Below are positions 45,601 to 55,613 of a stretch of 64,000 nt of DNA, piece after piece. The notes under the pieces are model-generated. The model was not told the DNA's origin. It searched no databases and worked only from the letters and a program-made list of their open reading frames with translations. The DNA comes from Trinickia dabaoshanensis (GTDB lineage: Bacteria > Pseudomonadota > Gammaproteobacteria > Burkholderiales > Burkholderiaceae). The number at the start of each line of letters is the position of its first letter. The first letter of the stretch is position 1. The stretch is from assembly GCF_002879885.1 (NCBI RefSeq), contig NZ_PNYA01000012.1, positions 1-64,000 on the forward strand, given 5' to 3'. The translations under genes and the position numbers were made by a program.

Positions 45601-46107
45601 CGGCTGACGCTGCGTCACGCCCTCGAGCCTTGGCACGTGATGGGCGAGGAGGGGGCGCCCGGCGGCACGGTGCGCTTCGTCGATTCGTCGCTCGAGCGCA
45701 TCGAGGTGGTGGCGTTCGGGCTCAACGAAAGCCGTCACCAGGTCACCGTGGGCGGCGTGCCGTTGCCGCTGCATCCCACGGGGCGCGCGGGCGAGTATGT
45801 GGCGGGGGTGCGCTTTCGCGCGTGGCAGCCGTCGGCGTCCCTGCATCCGACGATCGGTGTGCATGCGCCGCTCACGTTCGATCTCGTGGATACCTGGGCC
45901 GGGCGCTCATTGGGCGGATGCCAGTATCATGTCGCCCATCCGGGTGGACGCAATTATCGGACGTTTCCCGTCAACGCCTACGAAGCGCAGAGCCGGCGGC
46001 GTGCGCGCTTCTTCACGATCGGCCATACGCCCGGGCCGATGTCCGTGAAGACGTGCGAGCGCAGCCTCGAGATGCCTTTTACCCTCGATCTGCGGCGGGC
46101 GGAGTAG
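42652..46107 (+). CDS. Transglutaminase-like / DUF2126 protein, 1151 residues
   Basis: N-terminal bacterial transglutaminase N domain (about 1-120). The transglutaminase-like core has a complete triad: Cys181 in SGSCRDTGW, His230 in LHAWCE and Asp246 in GLDPTSG. From about residue 300 the DUF2126 (COG4196) region follows, with [63 protein letters not shown] and [13 protein letters not shown] low-complexity linker lies around residues 585-655. The triad suggests a thiol peptidase or amidase/acyl-transferase; DUF2126 has motifs reminiscent of amidoligases. The exact reaction is unknown. It lies 45 bases after the alpha-E gene. Confidence 0.88.
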   Translation: [1151 protein letters not shown]

Positions 46108-46134
46108 GGCGACTGATCCAAGCCAGAGAGTAAT

Positions 46135-48771
46135 TTGCCTTTTCAATCGACCCTGCCGTTCGATGCGGCGGCCGACGTCGCCGATATTGGCGCACGCCTA
46201 TACGACGTTCCGCCCCGCGCGGGCCATTGGAATGAGCTGCGCGACGCCGCGGGTGCGCTGCGCGCGCCGTGGCGCCGCTTTTTCGCGCAGCTCGGCGAAG
46301 ACGGCGTCGCGGGCCTCGAGCATGCCGCGGCCACGGTGGCGCGGCAAATCCGCGACAACGACATCACGTACAACGTCTACGCCGACAACGGCGAGGCGAG
46401 GCCGTGGGCGCTCGATCCGCTGCCGTTCATCCTCGATGAGAACGAATGGAGTGCGATCGAGCATGGCGTCGCCCAACGCGCGCGGCTCCTCGAAGCGCTG
46501 GTCGCCGATGTCTACGGCGGGCAGAGCCTGCTCGCGCAAGGTCTGCTGCCGCCCGCGCTCGTCTTCGGGCACCCCGGCTATCTGCGTGCGATGAAAGGGT
46601 GTGTGCCGCCGGGCGGGCGCTACCTGCAAATCGTCGCCGTCGATCTCGCGCGTGGACCGCAAGGCGCGTGGACCGTCGTGGGGCATCGGACCCAGGCGCC
46701 GTCGGGGCTCGGCTATGCGCTCGAGAATCGGCTCATCGTCGCCAATCTCTTCGCCGAGCCGTTCCGCTCGCTCGGCGTGCAGCGCTTGGCGCCGTCGTAT
46801 TCGCAGCTCATCGCCACGCTGGCGCAGGCCGCGCGCGAAACGATGACCGAGGAGGAGCGCCGCGCGCGGGCGGGATCGCCTCACATCGCATTGCTCAGTC
46901 CCGGCCCCTTCAGCGAAACGTATTTCGAGCATGCGTTCCTCGCACGGTATCTGGGCCTCACCCTCGTCGAGGGCACCGATCTCACGGTGCGCGGCGACAA
47001 GCTTTATTTGAAGACGTTGGTGGGGCTGGAGCGCGTCCATGGGCTGCTGCGCCGCCTCGACGATAGCTTCTGCGATCCGGTCGAGCTGCGCGCGGATTCC
47101 ACCATCGGGGTGCCGGGTCTGCTGCAGGTCCTGCGCGCGGGTAACGTGGCGGTCTCGAACGCGCCGGGCGCGAGCATTGCCGAATCGCCCGCACTGCACG
47201 GGTTCTTGCCCGGCATTGCGGCGGCGCTCTTCGGCGAACGACTCGCATTGCCGAGCGTGTCCAGTTGGTGGTGCGGCGAAGCGGCCGTGTGCGAGGAGGC
47301 GTTCGCCGGGCTCGAAGAAGGTTGGCTGGTTCCGACCTGGACGGGACTGCCTTATGCGGCGTCGTACGAGATGCCGCCCGGACTCGCGGCCGGCCCGCAG
47401 CGGCTTGCCGACTGGCGCGCGCGCGTGCAAGCGGCGCCCGACGCATTTACGATCCAAGCCCCATTGCCCCACTCGTGCATGCCGCGTTACGAGGACGGCG
47501 CGCTCACTCACCGGCCGTGCGTCTTGCGTGTCTACGCGATTGCCACCGTGTCCGGCGGCTGGCACGTTTTGCCGGGTGCGTTCACGCGCACGGCCGGCGA
47601 GGACCACTCGAGCGTGTCGATGCAAGCGGGCGGCAGCAGCGTCGATACTTGGATACTGTCGAGCCGGCCCGCCACGACGTTTTCGCTGTTGCCTTCGCCG
47701 ATGAAACCCGGCGATTTCGCGCATCGGCGGCGCACGGTTTCGAGCCGAGCCGCGGAGAATCTTTTTTGGGCGGGCCGCTATTGCGAGCGCGCGGAAAACA
47801 GCGTGCGGCTCGCTCGCTTGATACTCGGTTCGCTCGACGATCACGATTCCGAGATCATGCTGGCGACGCTTGCCGAACTGGCCGCGCGTTTCGAGTTGAT
47901 TCCGGCCGACGCTGCCGCCGCGCGCGGCTCGCGCCATGTGTTCGAGCGAGTCTTGGCGGCGTCCTTGCACGAGCATTCCGGTACCGCGAGCGTGGGGCGC
48001 ATCATCGCGAGCCAAGCGCGCGCGTGCGGCGAGATTCGAGCGCGCCTGTCCAACGATCACTGGCGCACTATCCTCGCGGCGCGCAACGATTTTCGCGATG
48101 CATTGCAGCGGCAATCGCTCGCGCCATCGATGGGGGCGGCGCCGCCTGGCCGCGACGACGCGCCGCGCGGCGAGCGCCATGAGTCGTATGATCGCGTCGC
48201 GCTGATGCGCGCGCTGGAGACGCTGGCCATGCAGTTGTCGGCCGTCAGCGGCGCGCAGGGCGACCGCATGGTGCGGGACGAAGCGTGGCGGCTGCTGTTC
48301 GCGGGGCGCCACATCGAGCGCGTGATCGGCATGACGACGTTCCTGCGCGTCGTGGCCGATGCCGGCGTGTTGGCGACCCCGGCCGGGTTCGACCTGCTGT
48401 TGCAACTGTTCGACAGTACGCTCACGTATCGATCGCTCTATCCGGGGCGGCTCGAAGTGCCCGCGCTGATCGATCTCGTGGTTGTCGATCCGACCAACCC
48501 GCGCGGGTTGTACGGCGTCTATGACCGGTTGACGGCCAAGCTCGACGAAATCGCGCGTGCGGCAGGTGGACCGGCGCGCGAGCCGATGCCTGCCGTATCG
48601 TCGCTGCCGTCTCTCGAGCGGCTGTGCGCGACCGACGCCGCAGGCCGCTACGTCACGCTCGTCGCGTTGTGCGACGAGCTTGCCGCGTACGTTGCCGTCG
48701 CATCGGACGAGGTCAGTGCGCGCTATTTCATCCATGCCGATCGCGCACGCGGATCGAGGGTGTCGTCATGA
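46135..48771 (+). CDS. Fused circularly permuted ATP-grasp + alpha-E protein
   Basis: 878 residues from a TTG at 46135 (AGAGAG upstream; no in-frame ATG fits the N-terminus). Residues about 1-510 resemble the stand-alone ATP-grasp (LDPLPFILDENEWSAIEHGVAQRARLLEA, YFEHAFLARYLGLTLVEGTDL, LRADSTIGVPGLLQVLRAGNVAVSNAPG). Residues about 530-870 are alpha-E (RAAENLFWAGRYCERAENSVRLARL; LLFAGRHIERVIG). The VVKETHGAGGYG loop of the separate copy is replaced by WLVPTWTGLPYAASYE, and GGGTKDTW has become AGGSSVDTW, so the ATP site is probably inactive. It is coupled to the next gene by an ATGA overlap. Confidence 0.87.
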   Translation: MPFQSTLPFDAAADVADIGARLYDVPPRAGHWNELRDAAGALRAPWRRFFAQLGEDGVAGLEHAAATVARQIRDNDITYNVYADNGEARPWALDPLPFILDENEWSAIEHGVAQRARLLEALVADVYGGQSLLAQGLLPPALVFGHPGYLRAMKGCVPPGGRYLQIVAVDLARGPQGAWTVVGHRTQAPSGLGYALENRLIVANLFAEPFRSLGVQRLAPSYSQLIATLAQAARETMTEEERRARAGSPHIALLSPGPFSETYFEHAFLARYLGLTLVEGTDLTVRGDKLYLKTLVGLERVHGLLRRLDDSFCDPVELRADSTIGVPGLLQVLRAGNVAVSNAPGASIAESPALHGFLPGIAAALFGERLALPSVSSWWCGEAAVCEEAFAGLEEGWLVPTWTGLPYAASYEMPPGLAAGPQRLADWRARVQAAPDAFTIQAPLPHSCMPRYEDGALTHRPCVLRVYAIATVSGGWHVLPGAFTRTAGEDHSSVSMQAGGSSVDTWILSSRPATTFSLLPSPMKPGDFAHRRRTVSSRAAENLFWAGRYCERAENSVRLARLILGSLDDHDSEIMLATLAELAARFELIPADAAAARGSRHVFERVLAASLHEHSGTASVGRIIASQARACGEIRARLSNDHWRTILAARNDFRDALQRQSLAPSMGAAPPGRDDAPRGERHESYDRVALMRALETLAMQLSAVSGAQGDRMVRDEAWRLLFAGRHIERVIGMTTFLRVVADAGVLATPAGFDLLLQLFDSTLTYRSLYPGRLEVPALIDLVVVDPTNPRGLYGVYDRLTAKLDEIARAAGGPAREPMPAVSSLPSLERLCATDAAGRYVTLVALCDELAAYVAVASDEVSARYFIHADRARGSRVSS

Positions 48772-49655
48772 GCGCCGCAATGACGCTATCGGTCGTGCAC
48801 GACACGACGTACCGCTACTCGACGCCGGTGGAGCGCGCCCAGCATCTGGCGACGATTCGTCCGCTCGACTGCGCTTGGCAACGCGTCCTAGCGCATCGTT
48901 TGCACATCGATCCCGCCCCGTCGTACGAAGCCTCGCATGTCGATGCATTCGGCAACGAGGTACGCTACTTCTCTTTCGATGCGCCGCACGAGCATCTGAC
49001 GGTGAAAAGCGAAACGACGGTGGCGCTCGAACGCCGGTGGGCCGCGCTCGACGCGAGCGCGACGCCGGCCTGGGAGCAGGTGGCCGACGCGCTTCGCTAT
49101 CGTGCTGGCGGCGCCTACATGCCCGAGAGCGAGTTCGTCTTCGCATCGCCGAACGTCGCGCTCGCGCCCGAGTTGCGAGACTACGCGCTGCGTAGTTTCG
49201 CGGCCGGCACGCCGCTCGCCGCGGGCGCGATCGATCTCATGCATCGCATCCATGCCGATTTCGCCTATGAGCCGCAAGCGACGGCATTCGATACCCCGGC
49301 GTTGCGGGCCTTCCGATTGCGTCAGGGCGTATGCCAGGACTTCGCGCAGATCATGATCGGTTGCCTGCGCTCGCTGGGATTGGCGGCGCGTTACGTCAGC
49401 GGGTATTTGCGGACCGTGCCGCCCGAGGGCGCACCGCGCCTCGTCGGCGCCGATGCCTCGCATGCTTGGTTATCGGTGTTCTGCCCGGGCACGGGTTGGA
49501 TCGACCTCGACCCGACGAACGACGTGCTCGCCGATCTCGATCACGTGACGCTCGCGTTCGGGCGCGACTACAGCGACGTCTCGCTGCTGCGCGGCATCAT
49601 CCTCGGTGGCGGGGACCACGTCGTCGAGGTGGCGGTCGACGTGACGGCTCGATAG
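48768..49655 (+). CDS. Transglutaminase-like cysteine peptidase family protein
   Basis: 295 residues from the ATG at 48768, which overlaps the previous stop (ATGA). The N-terminal domain (TLSVVHDTTYRYSTPVERAQH) resembles that of the 1151-residue protein. The core holds the triad Cys189 (GVCQDFAQIMIGCLRSLG), His232 (ASHAWLSVF) and Asp248 (WIDLDPTND). Cytoplasmic, with no signal peptide. It probably cleaves or transfers an amide made or bound by the cluster's ATP-grasp proteins. Last gene of the five. Confidence 0.9.
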   Translation: MSAAMTLSVVHDTTYRYSTPVERAQHLATIRPLDCAWQRVLAHRLHIDPAPSYEASHVDAFGNEVRYFSFDAPHEHLTVKSETTVALERRWAALDASATPAWEQVADALRYRAGGAYMPESEFVFASPNVALAPELRDYALRSFAAGTPLAAGAIDLMHRIHADFAYEPQATAFDTPALRAFRLRQGVCQDFAQIMIGCLRSLGLAARYVSGYLRTVPPEGAPRLVGADASHAWLSVFCPGTGWIDLDPTNDVLADLDHVTLAFGRDYSDVSLLRGIILGGGDHVVEVAVDVTAR

Positions 49656-49662
49656 CGCTTCG

Positions 49663-50283
49663 TCAATGCGGCAAGCGCACGTCGAGCTTGAATGTGACGA
49701 GCCGTGCGATGAGGATGAAACCGGTGGCGAAGATGACGCTGTAGACCGAATCGAATTGCAAATGGTCGAGCAGCAGGTAGAGCCAGCAACCGGCGAAAGC
49801 GCAAGTGGCGTAGGGCCGGGAATCGCGCAGCAAAAGCGGCACCTCGTTGCAGACGACGTCGCGAATGATGCCCCCGAAAACGCCCGTTACGACACCCATC
49901 ATCACGGCGATGAAGGCGGGCATCTGCGCATCGAGCGCGATCGACGTGCCCGAGATGCTGAACAGCCCCAAGCCGATGGCGTCGGCGACGAGCAACGCGC
50001 GTTCGTTGAATACGCGCGAGGCCATGCGCAGCACGTACGGCGCAACGAGCGAGAGCGCGAAGATGACGACGACGTACGCTTCGTGCTGAACCCAGTAAAA
50101 CGGGCGACGCTCGAGCAGGACGTCGCGCACCGTGCCGCCGCCGAACGCCGTCGCCAACGCGACGAGGAAGGTGCCCACGGCATCGAGCCGCCGCTTGCGC
50201 GCCTCGATGAAGCCTGAGAACGCATAGGCGAGGATCGCGAGACCCTCGATGATCGCCAGCGCGAACGTGAGCCTAGGATGCAC
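49663..50283 (-). CDS. TRIC-family (UPF0126/YadS-like) cation channel protein
   Basis: 206 residues, about seven hydrophobic segments in two internally related halves. Each half carries a glycine-rich kink motif: AFGGGTVRDVLLERRPFYW and VFGGIIRDVVCNEVPLLL. Prokaryotic TRIC proteins form trimeric potassium-permeable channels in the inner membrane. It converges on the transglutaminase gene from the other strand and overlaps the Smr gene end by 11 bases. Confidence 0.9.
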   Translation of the reverse strand: MHPRLTFALAIIEGLAILAYAFSGFIEARKRRLDAVGTFLVALATAFGGGTVRDVLLERRPFYWVQHEAYVVVIFALSLVAPYVLRMASRVFNERALLVADAIGLGLFSISGTSIALDAQMPAFIAVMMGVVTGVFGGIIRDVVCNEVPLLLRDSRPYATCAFAGCWLYLLLDHLQFDSVYSVIFATGFILIARLVTFKLDVRLPH

Positions 50284-50998
50284 TGTCGCCCCGGTCTTGC
50301 CGCGCGGCGCCGGGCCGGGTCAAGCCCGGTTGCAGCAGCACTAGCACCGCGCCCGCGCCGCCGTCGTGCGGCCGTGCCTGGCAAAACGCGATGACTTCGG
50401 CCTTCTGCACGAGCCAAGCGCGAACCTTTCCCTTCAAGACGGGCTCTTTGCCGACCGAGCCCAATCCCTTGCCGTGAATGACGCGCACGCAGCGCAGCCC
50501 GCGCTTGACCGCGTCACGGATGAATTCGGCCAGCGCTTCGCGTGCTTCGTCACGCCGCATACCGTGCAAATCGAGCTGCGCCTGCACGATCCAATCGCCG
50601 CGCCGCAGTTTGCGCACGACCTCCTGGCTCACGCCGGGGCGGCAATAGTAGAGCGACTCGTCGGAGTCGAGCAGCACCTCGGGGTCGAATTCGTCCGAGA
50701 TCGCTTCGTTCAGTACCGCTTGCTCGTCGCGCTGGGTTTGCAGCGGCAGCGCCGCCGGCGGCGTGCGGCCGTGAACCGCCCGCGCCGCGGCGGCAATCGG
50801 TGCGACGTGGCCTATCTCTCGGCGAAAGATCTCCGCATCGGCTGCCGCTTCGCGGGCTGCCTTGGCCGCGGCGATACGCTCGCGTTCGCGCTCGGCCGCG
50901 CTTTGCTTGAGCGCGTCGCGTAGCGAGGCAAGATCGGCGAGACCGGTGCCGGCCTTGGTGGGCTTGGTTTCGCTGGAGCGGGGACGATTCTTTGACAT
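50273..50998 (-). CDS. Smr-domain protein
   Basis: 241 residues. The N-terminal 90 residues are a charged, probably coiled-coil region (LKQSAAERERERIAAAKAAREAAADAEIF). The C-terminal Smr domain has LDLHGMRRDEAREALAEFI and RCVRVIHGKGLGS, the family's two motifs. Stand-alone Smr proteins have nicking endonuclease or RNA-cleaving activity, as in SmrB, which acts on collided ribosomes. The gene end overlaps the TRIC start by 11 bases. Confidence 0.88.
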   Translation of the reverse strand: MSKNRPRSSETKPTKAGTGLADLASLRDALKQSAAERERERIAAAKAAREAAADAEIFRREIGHVAPIAAAARAVHGRTPPAALPLQTQRDEQAVLNEAISDEFDPEVLLDSDESLYYCRPGVSQEVVRKLRRGDWIVQAQLDLHGMRRDEAREALAEFIRDAVKRGLRCVRVIHGKGLGSVGKEPVLKGKVRAWLVQKAEVIAFCQARPHDGGAGAVLVLLQPGLTRPGAARQDRGDSAS

Positions 50999-51076
50999 GA
51001 CGAGTACGGACGGCTGCTGAAATCGAATCCGAACACACTGCGCGGCGGCGCGCGCGAACCGGACACCGCACCGCGC

Positions 51077-51108
51077 AAAAAGGGCCGCTGGCTTGCGGCC
51101 GCGGCCCT
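51077..51108 (-). terminator. Intrinsic terminator of trxB
   Basis: AGGGCCGC (51081-51088) pairs with GCGGCCCT (51101-51108). The minus strand then reads TTTTT. It lies 55 bases behind the trxB stop. Confidence 0.8.
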
Positions 51109-51163
51109 ATCCGAGCGCGGCGCCGCTCGGCATCGACGCCGCGCGGTGCCGGCGACCGTTATT

Positions 51164-52478
<1,315 letters not shown>

Positions 52479-54788
52479 ATGGCCAAAGCTCCTTATACGG
52501 CGCCTGCGCAAGCGTTACCGCATCGCATGTCGCGCCTTTTCACCGAAATCCGTTGGATCTTGCAGGTCGCGCTTTGCGTGTTCCTCGTGATGGCGCTCGT
52601 CAGTTACAGCCGCCACGATCCAAGCTGGACGCACGCGGCCCAAGTCGATCGCATCTCGAACTGGGCCGGGCGCGTCGGCGCCTGGACATCCGACATCCTC
52701 TTGCTGCTGTTCGGGCTGTCCACCTACTGGTGGGTCGTCCTGCTCGTGCGCCGTATCAGCGGGAACTATCGGCGCTTGAGCCGTCACGGCGAGGCCGAGG
52801 ACGATGCGCCGCGCGACGGCGCCTGGATTGCCGACGCCTTCGCGTTCGTGCTCGTGCTGCTTGCGAGCGACGGCATCGAAGCGCTGCGTATGTGGTCGCT
52901 GCGTTTGCCGCTGCCGCGCGCGCCGGGCGGTATCGTCGGCGATGCCGTCGCGCGCGGCGTCTCCCATGCGCTCGGGTTCACGGGCGGTACGCTCGCACTG
53001 CTGATCGCGCTTGGAATCGGTCTGTCGCTCTATTTCCGCTTCTCGTGGCTGTCGGTGGCCGAACGGGTGGGCGATTCGATCATTTCGGCCGTAACGTTCG
53101 CGAAATTGCGCCGCGAGGCCGGGCGCGACCGCAAGCTGGGCGAGGCGGCCGCCGTCAAGCGCGAGGGCAAGGTCGAGCAAAGCCGCGTGCGGCTGGAGGA
53201 GCACGAGCCGGTTACGATCGTGCCGCCGCTCGCCACCCCGCCGAAGTCCGAGCGCGTCGAAAAGGAAAAGCAAGTCCCGCTGTTCGCCGACCTGCCCGGC
53301 GATTCCACGTTGCCGCCCATCGCGTTGCTCGATCCCGCGCCGGCCGCGCAAGAAACGATCTCGGCCGATACGCTCGAATTCACTTCACGGCTGATCGAGA
53401 AGAAGCTCAAGGATTTCGGCGTCGACGTCAGCGTGGTCGCCGCGTATCCGGGCCCGGTCGTCACGCGCTACGAGATCGAACCGGCCACGGGCGTGAAGGG
53501 CAGTCAAATCGTCAATCTGGCCAAAGACCTCGCGCGGTCGCTGTCGCTCGTGTCGATTCGGGTCGTGGAGACGATTCCGGGCAAGAACTACATGGCGCTC
53601 GAGCTGCCGAATCAGCGGCGCCAGACGGTGCGTCTATCGGAAATCCTCGGCTCCGAGGTGTACGCCGCCGCCTCCTCGAAGCTGACGATGGGTCTCGGTA
53701 AAGACATCGGCGGCAATCCCGTTTGCGCCGATCTGGCGAAGATGCCTCACTTGCTCGTGGCCGGTACCACGGGTTCGGGCAAGTCGGTGGGGATCAACGC
53801 GATGATCCTCTCGCTGCTGTACAAGGCAAGCGCCGAAGACGTGCGCATGATCCTGATCGATCCGAAGATGCTCGAAATGAGCGTGTACGAGGGGATTCCG
53901 CATCTGCTGTGTCCGGTCGTGACCGATATGCGGCAGGCCGGGCACGCGCTCAATTGGGCCGTGGCCGAAATGGAGCGCCGCTACAAGCTCATGAGCAAGC
54001 TCGGCGTGCGCAACCTGGCCGGCTACAACAACAAGATCGACGATGCGGCCAAGCGCGAGGAGAAACTGCCCAATCCGTTCAGCCTGACGCCCGAGGCGCC
54101 CGAGCCGTTGACGCGGTTGCCGCACGTCGTCGTCGTCATCGACGAACTGGCCGACCTGATGATGGTCGTCGGCAAGAAGGTGGAAGAGCTGATCGCGCGG
54201 ATCGCACAGAAGGCGCGTGCGGCCGGGATTCATTTGATCTTGGCCACGCAGCGACCGTCGGTGGACGTCATCACGGGGCTCATCAAGGCGAACGTGCCGA
54301 CGCGTATGGCGTTCCAGGTGTCCTCGCGGATCGATTCGCGCACGATCCTCGACCAACAAGGCGCCGAGTCGCTGCTCGGCATGGGCGATATGCTTTATCT
54401 GCCGCCGGGCTCGGGGCTTCCCGTGCGCGTGCACGGTGCGTTCGTCTCGGACGAAGAAGTGCATCGCGTCGTCGAAAAGCTCAAGGAGCAGGGCGAGCCG
54501 AATTACGTCGAAGGCTTGTTGGAAGGCGGCCTCGCGGGCGAGGGCGACGAAGGTTCGGCGGCGGCCGGGGGGCAAGCGGCGGGCGAAGCCGATCCGCTTT
54601 ACGACCAGGCCGTCGAAGTCGTCGTCAAGAACCGGCGCGCTTCGATCTCGCTTGTTCAGCGCCATCTGCGCATCGGCTACAACCGGGCCGCGCGGCTGCT
54701 CGAGCAAATGGAGCAATCGGGGCTCGTCTCGGCGATGTCGTCGAACGGCAATCGCGAGATTCTCGTTCCGTCGCGCGAGAGCGATTGA
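52479..54788 (+). CDS. ftsK: DNA translocase FtsK
   Basis: 769 residues. Four membrane segments fill the first 200 residues. A short charged linker follows, then the motor: alpha domain ([33 protein letters not shown]), Walker A in [14 protein letters not shown], Walker [14 protein letters not shown] and [22 protein letters not shown]. The C-terminal gamma winged helix ([25 protein letters not shown]) recognises KOPS. It couples chromosome dimer resolution to septation. The linker is much shorter than in E. coli FtsK, as in most betaproteobacteria. Confidence 0.96.
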   Translation: MAKAPYTAPAQALPHRMSRLFTEIRWILQVALCVFLVMALVSYSRHDPSWTHAAQVDRISNWAGRVGAWTSDILLLLFGLSTYWWVVLLVRRISGNYRRLSRHGEAEDDAPRDGAWIADAFAFVLVLLASDGIEALRMWSLRLPLPRAPGGIVGDAVARGVSHALGFTGGTLALLIALGIGLSLYFRFSWLSVAERVGDSIISAVTFAKLRREAGRDRKLGEAAAVKREGKVEQSRVRLEEHEPVTIVPPLATPPKSERVEKEKQVPLFADLPGDSTLPPIALLDPAPAAQETISADTLEFTSRLIEKKLKDFGVDVSVVAAYPGPVVTRYEIEPATGVKGSQIVNLAKDLARSLSLVSIRVVETIPGKNYMALELPNQRRQTVRLSEILGSEVYAAASSKLTMGLGKDIGGNPVCADLAKMPHLLVAGTTGSGKSVGINAMILSLLYKASAEDVRMILIDPKMLEMSVYEGIPHLLCPVVTDMRQAGHALNWAVAEMERRYKLMSKLGVRNLAGYNNKIDDAAKREEKLPNPFSLTPEAPEPLTRLPHVVVVIDELADLMMVVGKKVEELIARIAQKARAAGIHLILATQRPSVDVITGLIKANVPTRMAFQVSSRIDSRTILDQQGAESLLGMGDMLYLPPGSGLPVRVHGAFVSDEEVHRVVEKLKEQGEPNYVEGLLEGGLAGEGDEGSAAAGGQAAGEADPLYDQAVEVVVKNRRASISLVQRHLRIGYNRAARLLEQMEQSGLVSAMSSNGNREILVPSRESD

Positions 54789-54857
54789 CCGCACGCGGCC
54801 GAGCCGCAGGAACCGCCTTCGACGCGCACAGTTTCCGATTAGTTACGGAGAGTCATC

Positions 54858-55559
54858 TTGAATTCGAAGCAGTACACGATCCAATCTCGCGTTCGTTCCT
54901 CGCTCGTTCGCGCTCTGGGCGCGACGGCGCTCGGCGCGGCATTGCTGCTGCCGGCGAGTGCCGCATTCGCGAGCGGCACCGAGCAGTTGAAGGCGTTCGT
55001 CGCCCAGGTGAAATCGGCACGCGGCGATTTCGTTCAACGCGAAGTGAAGGCGCCGCCGAAGAACGTGCCGGCGAGCGGTTCGGTGGTGCCGACCATTAGC
55101 GGCACGTCGAGCGGCACGTTCGTGTTCGCGCGCCCGGGCAAGTTCATCTGGACGTACGACAAGCCGTACACGCAAGTGTTGCAGGCCGACGGCGATAACC
55201 TTTACGTCTACGACAAGGACCTGAACCAAGTCACGATTCGTAAGCTTGGCGGTGCGCTCGGCGCGAGCCCGGCCGCGATTTTGTTCGGCAGCAACGATGT
55301 CGATAAGAACTTCACGCTGCGCGACGCGGGCGTGAAGGGTGGCATCGATTGGCTCGAATTGACGCCGAAGGCACGCGACACGCAGTTTCAAAGCGTGGGC
55401 ATCGGTTTTCGCGACGGCAACCTCGAAGCGATGGAGCTGCACGACGTGTTCGGCAACGTGACGCTGCTCACGTTCTCGAACATTCAAAAGAATCCCCCTT
55501 TGAAGCCGGGCTCATTCAAGTTCACGGTGCCCAAGGGCGCCGATGTGATCAACGGTTGA
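54858..55559 (+). CDS. lolA: Outer-membrane lipoprotein carrier LolA
   Basis: 233 residues from a TTG at 54858 preceded by ACGGAGAG. The signal peptide is long, with the hydrophobic part [20 protein letters not shown]. Mature LolA features are [57 protein letters not shown] and the C-terminal [15 protein letters not shown]. It ferries lipoproteins across the periplasm. ftsK-lolA-rarA-serS is the common betaproteobacterial order. Confidence 0.95.
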   Translation: MNSKQYTIQSRVRSSLVRALGATALGAALLLPASAAFASGTEQLKAFVAQVKSARGDFVQREVKAPPKNVPASGSVVPTISGTSSGTFVFARPGKFIWTYDKPYTQVLQADGDNLYVYDKDLNQVTIRKLGGALGASPAAILFGSNDVDKNFTLRDAGVKGGIDWLELTPKARDTQFQSVGIGFRDGNLEAMELHDVFGNVTLLTFSNIQKNPPLKPGSFKFTVPKGADVING

Positions 55560-55613
55560 GCGTCGCGTGTGGCGCGGGATTCGATATCGGCTTTGCTCAA
55601 CGCGGTATGAAAC

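Noticed and set aside
46198-48735. 845-codon minus-strand frame opposite the fused ATP-grasp/alpha-E gene
   Set aside because: Antisense shadow with no domain likeness; the sense gene is in a coupled cluster.
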